Shown here in pieces: positions 38,047 to 51,027 of a stretch of DNA of 64,000 nt. The notes under the pieces are model-generated. The model saw nothing but the letters and a program-made list of their open reading frames with translations. It did not search any database and was not told the DNA's origin. The DNA is taken from assembly GCA_012295275.1 (NCBI GenBank), contig CM022677.1:19013790-19077789 (forward strand), in the 5' to 3' direction. The position numbers and the translations under genes are program-made. The stretch is from Chrysomallon squamiferum (Eukaryota; Mollusca; Gastropoda; Neomphalida; Peltospiridae). Position 1 is the first letter of the stretch, and the number at the start of each line of letters is the position of its first letter.

Positions 38047-41000
38047 TAAAGATAAAGTAAAAGGAAATGAAACAAAACATAAAAACTAAAACTAATTGGC
38101 TTTTTATTTTTTTTTTTCATTTTAAATCAGAAAAAAAAAATTACGTTTAAAAAAAATGTTAGAGTGTTGAACAGAAAATAAGAGAAGCTAAACAAAATAA
38201 AAACTGAAAATAAAATAAAAAAAATAAAAATTAAAAAAATCCAAAACATAAAAAAAAAAGTAAAAACAAAATAAATAAAAAAATAAATAATTAAAATAAA
38301 AAGGGAATAAAAAGATACATCTTCTTTCACATATATAAAAAAAAGAGAGATGAACAGAAACTACATTATGTAATTAAAACTTTTTTTAAAAAAAAAAAAA
38401 AAATAAACTTTTTTTGAAAAAAAAAAAAAAACATTTTCAGAGCCGAGTTTGGAATGGGAAATGTTATACTCACTGAGGTTGGTAAACAGATACTTGTGTG
38501 AATCGGCACCAACGGAATCTTCCCTGACCACGTCGCCATTCACGCTGTTTGTCAGAGTGATGTTGTAGTGGCTGATCTGAGCAACGTCCATGTTCACTGA
38601 CCACGCCAACAGGACCGATGTGTCGTTGATGACATCAACGTGCAGCTTTGTTGGTGGAGCTGAAACAATGAATAAAATGTGTGTAATAAAACTCATATCT
38701 AATACATGTAACAAAACTCATACCAAATATATGTAATAAAACTTATATCAAATATATGTAATTCTATTTGACATGTATTTGATATATTGATATATAAAAA
38801 CTCATTTACCAAAATATCTAATAAAAAACTCATATCAAATATATCATAAATATATGTAATAAAACTAGTATCAAATGTATATAATAAAACCCATATCTAT
38901 ATAAAGAAATATATGTACAAAACTAAAACTATGAACAAAAATCATAATAAAAAAAAATGCAATAAAAATAAACATTAGATATATATAATAAAATTAGCAT
39001 ATCAAATATAGGTAAGAAAACTTGTATAAAACTTGGATCAAATCTAAAGTACTATGAAATTAAACTACTATCAAATATATGTTGTAAACCTAATAACAAT
39101 AATATGTAAAAATACTCGGTCCAAATATCAACATCAAAAAAACATAACAAACACACACACACGAAAAAAAAAAAAATAAAAAAATCAAACTATAATAATA
39201 ATAATAATGAAATAAAAATACAAATAATGACCAAGTCAGGTATAACTAATAAACTACAGACAGAGTAAAAAAAAAAAGAAGATATTTGTCATTTCATACT
39301 GCTTCAGCAATAACAGATAAAAACACAAAGTTATTTCAAAATGACAAGGGTGGGGTTGAGTTGGGTTGGGTAGGGGTGGGGATCAAACTCATCAGATCAT
39401 GACACGGAATGACCTTGAATTGCTCGTGTCTTCACACTTACTTGTTGGAAGTGTTTGTACGATGGTGCTGTTGCTGATGCTGGTGCCCTTTTTGTTGTAG
39501 GACTTCACCTCCACTGTGTAGTTGGTGAATGGCTCGAGGTTGACGAGGGTGATGTTGTTGGAGTTGGTGAACACGGTGTGCTTCCCTCCAACGCCTGCTC
39601 ACAAACAAAACAGGTTGAGTAAAACAGTTTGAATAAAACAGTTAAAGCTGATTAAAAATTGGTAAATTTTTTCTATCATCTGTTATTGGATTTTACTTGT
39701 TTAATGATGTTTTAATATAAGATATTTCATTTATAAACATTTGTTTAATTAGCTGAATTCACTAAAGCCAAACTGATTAATTTTCTGTCATCAGTTATCA
39801 AATATAATTTATAAACATTTGTTTAATAACAGAAAGAGAAAGACAAACATCACCAGAAGATGCTAACTACTTTTCATGTTTTTAAAAAAATATAAAATAT
39901 TTGTTTAATGAAAACATACTGATTAATTTTCTAGTACCATCCACTGAAGGTCAAACATTTTAATACATTGATTAACTGTTCTACAGCACAATATATTGAT
40001 TAATTAGTTTGGAATTAAAAGTATGGTGCTATTTCTAGTAAAATAAATTAAATCTCTGCTATTAGCTCTTTAATAACTGCACTGATGTTCCTAGACTGAT
40101 TTTCTGTCATCATCTGCAGGATCGTTTAGGATTCCACTGAACCAAAAATGTTTTTTATTCACTCTTGAGTGAACCATTCAACCCCAAATAATTTTATTCA
40201 AACTTGAATGAACAATACACTCCTACCAGTAATATATTCATCCAACCTTTGTAAAGCAATTCATCCTCGAAAATATTTCATCCACCAATGAGTGAAAAAC
40301 TGAACAAAATTTATTTTATTTATTATTTAGTGAATTACGGAACAAAACTTTTTTCATCTACCATTTACTGAATTATTCATCTTCAAGTTAACCAAAATCC
40401 TCAAAAATAATTTCACCAACACAAAAAAAAATATTTTTATTTACCCTCAGATGAACCATTAATCCCCCAAAAACAATTTTTTTCACCCTTGGGTGAACGG
40501 CGACTCGTTCATCTTCAAAATAATTTCATTCACCTTTTGGTGAACTAACTGGTCACCCTTTCAGTGAGGCATTCAAGTGGTTCAAAGAGGAATGACTGCA
40601 ATGAGGCAAGTGACACATACTTACTTCCCACTTTGTGGTAGTAGACGGCTGTGGTGAGGATCTCTTTCTTCGAGTCTATGCCGTGCTGCTCCCACCTCAG
40701 GAAGATGCTGGTGTCTGACACCGCCCGAACTTCTGTCACCACCGGTGCGGGCGGGACTCCGTCTGCAACGCACAGAGAGAGAGAGACAGTCAATGTTTGC
40801 CATGGAAACGGAGGTAGGTTGTCGTGGGGAAAAAACAAACAATGTAATTTTGTCAAAGGAAATAAGGGTTAATTTTGTCATAAGATAAGTTTGTCATGAA
40901 TAGAAAGGTGTACTGTGAAGGAAAGAAAAATAGGTGTGTTGTCAAGGAAACAAAAAGTAAGCTGTCAACAAAAGCAGCATTTATCTGTTATGTGTGTTTC

Positions 41001-42990
41001 TATCAGTCACTGGGGTTTGAAAAGATCATGTGTCTGCATGAAGACGTGTCTTTTCATGAAAGATTTACAGGCACAATGAACATTCATATTGATATATGCA
41101 CTTTGTTATCTCTCTCTCTCTCTCTCCATCTCTCTCCCTCCCCCACTTCCTCCCTCCCTCCATCCATCCCTATAATCCATAAATCTAAATATTTTTATAT
41201 TCTTATTATTATTATTTTTATTATTTTTTACCTCTGATGAAAATCTGGAGACGGGCAGTTTTAATGTGCTGTCCCGCGATGTTGCTGGCCAGACACTGGT
41301 AGTAGCCAGAGTCCTCCAACCCAGCGTTGATGATGTTGAGGACATTTTTCGAGTTTATCTTAAAAAAAAAACAGAGCAACATTTGTTTTTTTATTTTCAT
41401 TTCTGATGACGACGATGATGATAATATTATTAATAATTATTATTTTAATAATAATAATGATAATAATAATAATGATGATGATGGTGATGATGTAATAATA
41501 TTGATACTACTAATGATGACGATGGTGATAATAATAATGATGACAATAATGATGACGATGATTATCTTGATAATATATTAATAACAAGTATTTTAATAAT
41601 GATAATAATAATGATGATGTAAATATTAAGAATGAGAATGACGATGATGATAATTATAATCATGATGATGATAATGAAAATAATTATTATAATCATACTC
41701 ATGATATATGAACTGCATAATTTTTTTTTTTTTTAAATGTTTTACATGTGTGTGTGTATGTGTGTGTGTGTGCATGGGATTTCTATGCATATACCTATCT
41801 GTGTATGCTTATGTGTATAGGTGTCATTGTTGTAAAATAAATAGCCATAGAAGCTTTATCAATAAAAAGGTAATGCAGTACAGTTAGAAATACACAGGTA
41901 ATTGTTTTAAAAATACAGGTAAGACAGGTGTCGAGATCTCACCTGGAACTTATTTCTGTTTGTCACCTTCTTCCCGTTAAAAAACCAGGTAATTTCAGGT
42001 GGAGGAAAACCTTCAGCTTCACAGTTAAAAATGATTATTCTGTCTACCGGCCACTTGTGAGAGTCTAGCTCCGACTTTATCACTGGGGGACCTGAGTAAT
42101 AACAATAATAACAATAATAATAATAATAGCAATAATAATAATAACAATAATAACAATAATAACAATAACAATAAAAATAATAATAACAATAATAATAACA
42201 ATAATAACAATAACAGTAACATTAATAATAATAATAACAATAACAATAATAATGATCATGATAGTAATAATAATAATAATAGTATTAAATTAATAATAAC
42301 AGGTATTAATAATGGTGACAGTAATCACAGTATTAGTAATAATAACAGTAATATTAATAATAATAAAAATAATAATAATAATAATATAATAATGTAAGTA
42401 GTAGTAATAATAATAAAAATGATATGATGATAATGATGATAATGATAATGATAATAACGGAATGATAATAATAATGATAACGATAATGATAATAATAAGA
42501 ATTATAATCATAAGAATTACAGAGAGAGTAAAAAGAGACACAGACAAATAAGAAGACGAAGATCCTAAAATAAATTCTTACACTGTCAATAAGGACATAA
42601 AAACCACAAAAAACAAATTAGAAAAAATTAAATATTAAATAAAAGAAATTATAAAAAGTTTAAAAAAATATATAAATTTAATTTTTTTTTTTAAAGTAAT
42701 TATATTTACTAAGAAATAAAGCAATGTGTGTTTTTTTCTCGTGACACTTACTTAAAACTGTGAGGTTGACGAATGTTTTCAGATCTTGGAAGAACGGACT
42801 CTTGGACAGACAGACGTAGATACCACTGTCTGAACTCTGCACGTTTATTATCTTCAAGTTGCTTCGGCCAAACGGGAAAACGTAGCCTGGTCGAAGAGGT
42901 TTCCCATCTGTAACGTTAATGATAATAATAAGAGTTGTGACAGCAGCAATAGTAGTAACAGTAACAGTAGTAGTAGTAGTAGTAGTAGTG

Positions 42991-43023
<33 letters not shown>

Positions 43024-46000
43024 ACAGCAGTAGTAGTAGTAGTGGTAGTAGTAACAGCAGCAGCAGTAGTAGTAGTAGTAGTAACAGCAGTAGTAGTAGT
43101 AGTAGTAGTAACAGCAGTAGTGGTAGTAGTGGTAGTAATATTAATATTAATAATAACTGGTGATAGCAGCAATAGTAGTAACTAGTAGTAGTAGTAGTAG
43201 TAGTATAGTTGTAGTAGTAGCAGTAGTAGCAGCAACAATATTTGTATTAATAGTAGTTGTAGTATTAACTTTAGTAGTGGTAATGATAGTAGTAATAGAA
43301 GTAATTGTTGTAGCAGTAGCAGTAGTAACAGCAGTAGTAGTAATAGCAGTGGTAATAGAATGGTAGTGATGGTATTATTAATAGTAGCACTGATAGTAGT
43401 AGTATTTATAGTATTAGTTGTAGTAGTAGAAGTAGCAGTAATACTAGTATTAATAGTGGTAGTAATGGTAATATTAATAGTAGTAGTGGTAGTAGTAGTA
43501 GTTGTTCCAGTAGTAGTAGTAATAGTAACAATAATAACAGTAGTAATGGTAGTATTAATGGAGTAGTGGTGGTAGTTGTAGAGTTGAAAGTAGTGGTAGA
43601 AACAACAGTAGTAGTAATAGTAGTTATAGTTTTAACAGTTGTAGTTGTAATTGTAACAGGGGTAGTCATAGTAACAATAATAAAATAATTATAGTAATAT
43701 CAGTAGTAATTGTCATTGTGTGATATGCTGTCAATACAAATAGACAGCCATCTGTTGAAATAAAGGTAGTAGTAGTTGTTGTAAATAGTGGTGGTTCTAA
43801 TAAAATATTATGATATTGATTGATGTTGTTGCTACAACTGAATTGATATAGTAGTAAATGTACCATGAAATAACAATAATGGTTGTGGCAGAGGTGACAA
43901 AAATAACAAAAGTAGGCTGCATATAGTAACATTAGCAATAGTAATGACTATATTTTGAAAAAAGGAGGTAACTGTAATGACACAAAGGGAGATAACCATT
44001 TATTAACAAGGAAGATAACTTTAAGTGACAAGAAGGATACAAACACAATTTCTTAAAAGACAGACAACAGCATAATCACAAAAGGAAAACAATTTGCTCC
44101 TGAAAACGTTATAAATGAAACCAAGGGAGATAAATGGAAGATTCGTTAAAAAAAAGAAAAGAAAGGAGATGACTGCATACTGACCGAATCTGTACCAGGT
44201 GATGTTGGTCTGTGGTTGGCTGTCTACCACGCACTCGAGAAGCGCCATCTCACCTTGCGACACAGTTATGTTCCCTGATGAACCCAGAAGATGAGGTCGT
44301 CTGTTGCGTTTTGCTGGAAACAAAAAAATTTTAAATGACTTACGTCTCTCAAATAGAAATGTTATAAATAAAGTGTGCTAGCAGTTACATTAATGAATGA
44401 ACAGGGTAAGGAAGGTTTTTATAGGATCTAGTTATTATTTTATTGAATCATCTATCATCATTAAGAACAGGGTAAAAAAGAAGACTTACGTCTTTAAAAA
44501 TTCAAATGTTATTAAGAAATTGATTCATCTAACATTAATGAATGAACAGGGTAAAAAAGGTCTTTAAAGATTCAAGTTATTATTTTGTTCATTTGATTCA
44601 TCTATCATCATTTAAAATGAAGGGTAAAAGGTCTTTTAAAGGATCTAGTTATTATTTTATTCATTTGGGGATCTATCATCATTATGAAAAGGGTAAAAAT
44701 TTAAAAGACTTACGTCTCAAATAAAATAAAGTGTGCCTGCAGTTCTTTGAACGATGTCCAAAGATTTAATATGGTATTATTTTATTCATTCATCTATCAT
44801 CATTAAATACAAGCACAGTATAATAGTGGTAATACTGTAGTGTAAGATATGACATGATTTATACCTTTTGCAATTAGATTTGAGATATTGTGTCTATGGC
44901 AAAATGATCACTGTTATTTTATTTTATTTATTTATTTATTTATTTATTTTATTTTATTTTTTTTATTTTATTTTATTTTATTTTATTTTATTTTATTTTA
45001 TTATTTCTTGGTCCACCCTAGAAAAGACTTTAGACAGAAAACTGGGGAGCCTTGTACACTAAACAAAAATAAAAAACTACAGATAAATGGTCGGTCCTTG
45101 TTATCTTTTAACTCTACTGTTTTATTTTCTTACACTTCATTATTAATAAAGACTGGACAGCACAAAGGAAAACAAAACTTATCTTGGAAATTAACAAAAA
45201 TATTTGTTCAACCTGTCATTGTTAACCTCTGATTTTTCAGTATCTCCTAGGTTAAAATGTTGTACTATGACAGAAATGAACTTATTGTTTTGTTATGTAA
45301 TGTAGTTAGAAGCATCTAAAATCAGTTGAATACTTTTGATTTAAGACATATCATAACATGGTTCCAGACTGAGTTAAGTAGATCACTGAAGTATCATTTT
45401 AAAGTTTTTTAAACTGAAAAACTAAAAAACTCCAAACTGAAATTTTTTAATTCGTCTCTTGATTTTGAAAGAAACTTATGATAAAAGTAAATGTTGACAT
45501 TAAAAAAGATGCTGACAGTAAAAGTGAAGATGCAGTAAGAAAAGCTGACAGTAAAAGTGAGGATGCAGTCAGAAAAGCTGACAGTAAAAGTTGAGATGCA
45601 GTAAGAAAAGCTGACAGAAAGAAGCTAAATGAGATGCTGACAGTAATAAAGAAGCTGACAATAAAAGAAAAGCTGACATTAAGAAAAAACATTGGTGTGA
45701 AAGTCAAGACACAGTAAAAAAGGCTGACATCAGGGTGCAATATCTGACAGACAGTGAGCAACACACAGACAGACAGACAGACAGATATTTACAGCAAGCA
45801 AGAGATTGACAAACACAGAGAATCAGCAGCAGACTGACAAAGTTATGTTGTCAGTGAGTAAGTTGACAAAGGTACACTGACAATGAAGTGCAGGTCTGAC
45901 AGACACTGATAGTAAACAGTAGGATAACTGACATTCATTGTGAGCATCAGGTTGACAGACACTGACAGTCAGCAACAGGCTGACAAATGCTGACAGCGAA

Positions 46001-47357
46001 CAAGAGGTCGACAAAAAAAAACACACGCTGACATCAGTACGTTGACAGATCGGTGTCAGCAACAGTTTTGAAAAAAAACAAAAAAACAAAAAAACAACAA
46101 CAACCAGAAAGTGAGCAGGACACTGACAGACAACAGTGAGCAGGACGCTGAGAGTAAAGAGAAAGAGAGGGACTCACTTCTGTGCACTGTGAGCTCGGCT
46201 TCGCGGCTGTGCAAAATGTGAATCATGTCGATTTCGTCGGGCAGGTTGTGCAGCTCACCTCGCGATGCGATGCAGCGGTATTTACCTGCATCCGACTCCT
46301 CCAGCTCATTAACCTGCAGCACACCTGAGGGCAGAGTGGTGTACCTGAAAGATGAAGAAGAAGGAATAAAAAACAACATAAATTGTAATGTACCGGTATT
46401 TATATATGATACAGACAGACACACACACTATTATATTGTAATTAGTTTTTTGTGTGTGATTTTGGTTCGTGTATGTTTGTGTGTGGTCTTTTGTGTACAG
46501 ACAAAATGGATGGTTGGATGGGTGGATGGATGGACAGATGTTATGTATAGATATCTGTCTGTCTGTCTGTCTGTCTGTGTGTAGGTGCATGCATGAATGT
46601 ACTGATATGTGGACCTATATATGGAGTCTTAACGTAACAGTAAAGTAAAAAAATATATATATATTTTTTTCTTCTTTTCACTTTACTGTTACTATATAAT
46701 TATATATATATATATATATTTGTTTTTACTTTACTGTTACTATATATATATATATAAAGAAGAAACACATCAATTTATGTGTGTCTTAGTAATATAGGAA
46801 CATGGATAAGTTTTTCAGTATTGTGTATCTCTATGTATGGGTGTATTTATGAAGTCACCTAATGGTAAAGTTGAGTTACACAGACAAATATACATCACGC
46901 ATTCACATTACTTCAGTGTTCCTTTTGCCATTTTTTTGGCCATAGTGATTAGAAAGGAACAGTATTAATAACAATGAAATGATTTTGGTTTTGTTTTTTT
47001 GACAGTGAGAGGATGATCAATTGACAGAAACAAAACACACACATACACAGACAGACAGACACACACACACACACAGACAGACAGACAGACAGACAGACAG
47101 ACTTACTTGTTACCGTGCTGCGTAATGCTCTGCTGGTTTTTCTGCCAGGTGTAAATGGGGGGAGGTATAGTTTTAATGACGCACTGAAACCTGGCCACGC
47201 CTCCTACATAGCCCACTACATCAGTGGGCTCAGTACAGAAATTCTTGGCCATACCTGAAAAAAGAGAGACAAGTAAGTAAGTAAGTAAGTAAGTTTGTAA
47301 GTAAGTAAGTAAGAAAGTAAGTAAGTAAGTTTGTAACTAAGTAAGTAAGTAAGTAAG

Positions 47358-47393
<36 letters not shown>

Positions 47394-48139
47394 TAAAAGT
47401 AAGTAAAATTTGTAAATAAATGTAAATATGTATGTAAGTGTGTATGTATGTATGTAAGTAAGTATGTAAGTAAATATGTAAAAAGTAAAGTAAAAGTAAA
47501 TATGTATGTAAGTAACTACGTAAGTAAGTATGTAAAGTAAGTAAAATGTAACATACATAAGTATGTATGTATGTAAAGTAAAAGTAAGCAAGCAAGCAAA
47601 TAAATACGACGTTTGTAAGTTTGTATGTAAGTATGTAAGTATGCAGTAAGTAAAAGTATGTACATATACATATATATATATAAAATAAAGTAAGTAAGTA
47701 AGAAATAAACAATTAAATAAATAAATAATTAAATAAACAATTAAATAAATAAATAAATAAATAAATAGATAGATAGATAAATAAATAACCAAACACTTGC
47801 CTAAAAATATATGCTATAAAAATTGCCGAATATATCAGCATCTTTTCTGTTCTTTATTTATGTTAATAGCACGTAAACCAACATGATAACAATAATAATA
47901 ATAACCACAACATAAATAAATAAAATAAAATAAAACAGAGACTGATAGATATCCAGAAAAATAAAATAAAATAAAACAAAATAAAATAAAATTAATAAAC
48001 AAAACAAACATAGTTGCCTAAAAATATGCTTTAAAAATTGACAAATTATATCAGCATCATTTTACATTTTTATTTGTATCAACAGCAGATGAACCACAAC
48101 ATTAACAACAATAATCACAATAACAGCAATAACGATAAC

Positions 48140-48174
<35 letters not shown>

Positions 48175-50979
48175 TAATCACAATAAAAACAACAGCAATA
48201 GCAACAATAACATTAATGATGAAAAGGATAGCTTGTGAATACTAATATTTTTTCTCTTGTCTAAGATAGTTTCATATAATAATAACAATAACAACAGCTA
48301 CATCAACAACAACAATATAATTACAATACCAAGTTGTGTATATGAGTGTATGTAAATGTGTATGTGCTAGGTGTATATTTTACCTGACTGAGTTTGTATA
48401 TCTGGTGTGAATTACTGTATGTGTGTGTTATTATTTTCTTGTCTTTTTCTAAATTTAAAAATTCCTTCAGTCCATTGTTTCTTTAGAAATTATTCTTTTT
48501 CTCAGATTCTCCCCATTCATTGAGATGATATAGCCTAAGGTTTCAGAACACTAATTTCATTTATAATGTCAAAATTAAATTTTATTGTTATTTTTTTTTT
48601 TTTTTTTTTTTTTAAAGTATCCTAAATCCATTGTACCTTTAAAAATTAATTTTTTATCACATTGCACATGTTCATTATCATCTTTTTTTGTGTGATACTT
48701 TCACATATTACAGAACTCAATGCTTACATTTATAATATTCAAACAAAGGTTTTAACAGGATTTTATTGGTATTTCAGTTAATTTCAGTTGGGCAAATTGA
48801 TTTGATATACGAGCAAACTGAATTATGAGCTCAGTCACGGAACGATTTAAAATCATAAGTCAAGGTACCACTGTATTCTTAATTATGCAGAATTTATTCT
48901 TTATATTTGTAATAACTCATCAAATTTATTATTATTAAAAGTTATCATGCATAATTGTGTTACATAATGTATTGTGATTTTCTTAAAAGTTAGTTAAATG
49001 TGATTGTCAACATTCTTGGTAAAAAAAATATTTTCATATACAGGTATATACAACCAATATTTTTTGGAAGATTATAAATACATAAATTTCAAACTGGATG
49101 TTAGAAGTTCAATGACTGTATTTAACTGTTGCTTTTATTTTAATATTAATAATCTGATTTTATTGATGAAACATGTACCATCTGTAGTATTGCACTTCAT
49201 TTAGGTATTTTAATTTATGTTTAATATTTATTTAATTATTAATGTATCCAGCAATGCATATGATTCAGAGACATGGATGAAAATTTATTTAATTATTCAG
49301 AGTTATATTGTAACTTCTGTCAGTGCATTGAAAACTGATAATCTGGTATGAATTTTGAACCAAAAATACCTTTGAGTGTTATTCATATGTTAAATGATGC
49401 AGCCTGATTCACTGGGAAATTATAATAATTTTTACATCAAAAAATAAAGTTCTCTGTTCTCAGGGTGTTTGTAAACAGACAACAAACATTTGAGATGATT
49501 TTTTTTTTTTTTAAATAAATTGCATCATTAAATGATATTGCAGCTTAATTCTTATCAATGACTGATGGATCCTTCATTTCAGGCAAAATTGTTGAGAAAT
49601 TACTTTGAAACATCAGGCAATGTGAAATATTTAAGTAATCTATAAATTACAGATTGCCCCAAATATTTTGAAATTCTGCAGATTACAAATTGTCTGCACT
49701 ATTATTTAGGAAATCTACAGGCTGCCTAATTTTAGACACTGCCTGTAATGTATCATGAATATAAAATTCACTTTAGAGAACAATAATTTTATAAAATGAA
49801 ATACAAGCAGTACACTACTTAAAAAACCAGAGAATGTATCAACTGAGTAGATTTAATTTAAACTGGAAGATATTTGGAGTTTACTCAAGGTTCTTTGATT
49901 GTTTATAAAATATTATCAATCACTTTTTGTTTTTTGTTTTTTATAATCTAACATAGTAAAGAAATGAAAAATGATTACTTTTTTTTTGGTTTTATTCTTT
50001 GGTTGTTGTTGTTTTAATTAGCATTAGTAATATTATTATTATTTTTTAATTTTTCTGCAGTCGTAAAATACAAACAGATGACAAAAGACAACAAACGCAA
50101 GCTGGGAACCATCTGCTACAAAAAAAAAATGTCCGAAGGTGATTTTTTTTATCGGAAATCGATAATTCAGACTTACGAGTTAACTGCAGCCGTACTCTGC
50201 GCACCAGTACAGTGCCGATGCTGTTGGTGGCAAAGCAGCTGTAGACGTCCTCGTGACGTTGTTTCATGCGCCGTATAAAGAGAGACCCATTTTGAAATAC
50301 CCGTATGGAGAGGTTCTGGTTTCTCGACTTGAGAGTTGTCTGCCCTTTGTGCCATTCGTAGCGTAGTGGCAGCGCGTCTGGCGACGTTGTCACAGTGCAG
50401 TTCAGCACCACTTGACTCTTGCGCTGAATAACAACGTGGTGGACGTCTTCTTTGATCACCATCTTTGTTGGAAGAAAATCTTTGTTCGCGTTATCTGAAT
50501 GATAAAATGGTTTCAGTTTTTAGTTCAGGTTTTTAATATTAATAATGATGTAAGAAATAACTGTATCACTAATTTTAACAGCATTAATAATATTAATAAT
50601 AACAACAACAGCAACAGTAACAATTATAACAGTAGTAGTTGTAGTAATAATAATAGCATTAACAACTACAGTAATAATAATAATAATAACAAAAGTAACA
50701 ATTACAGTAACAGTAACAAACATTAAATAACAGTAGCAGTAGTAATAATCATTATATTAACTGTATTAACAGTAATAATATGTTAATAATATAGAAATAT
50801 TACAATAATATTAATTGTAATAACACTAGTAATAATCATTATTATGTTAATAATAATTGTAATAATACAAATTATGAGAATGGTAATAAAAACAAGAATA
50901 ATAATTCTATTATCAGTAATAGTAATAATGCTTTTGTTAATAATATTTGTAATAATTTTGAAATGTAATAACATTACTA

Positions 50980-51027
<48 letters not shown>

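Noticed and set aside
47230-47792. Minus-strand frames of about 150-160 residues rich in Tyr, Leu and Thr
   Set aside because: Tetranucleotide repeat in receptor intron 2; interrupted exactly where the repeat changes.
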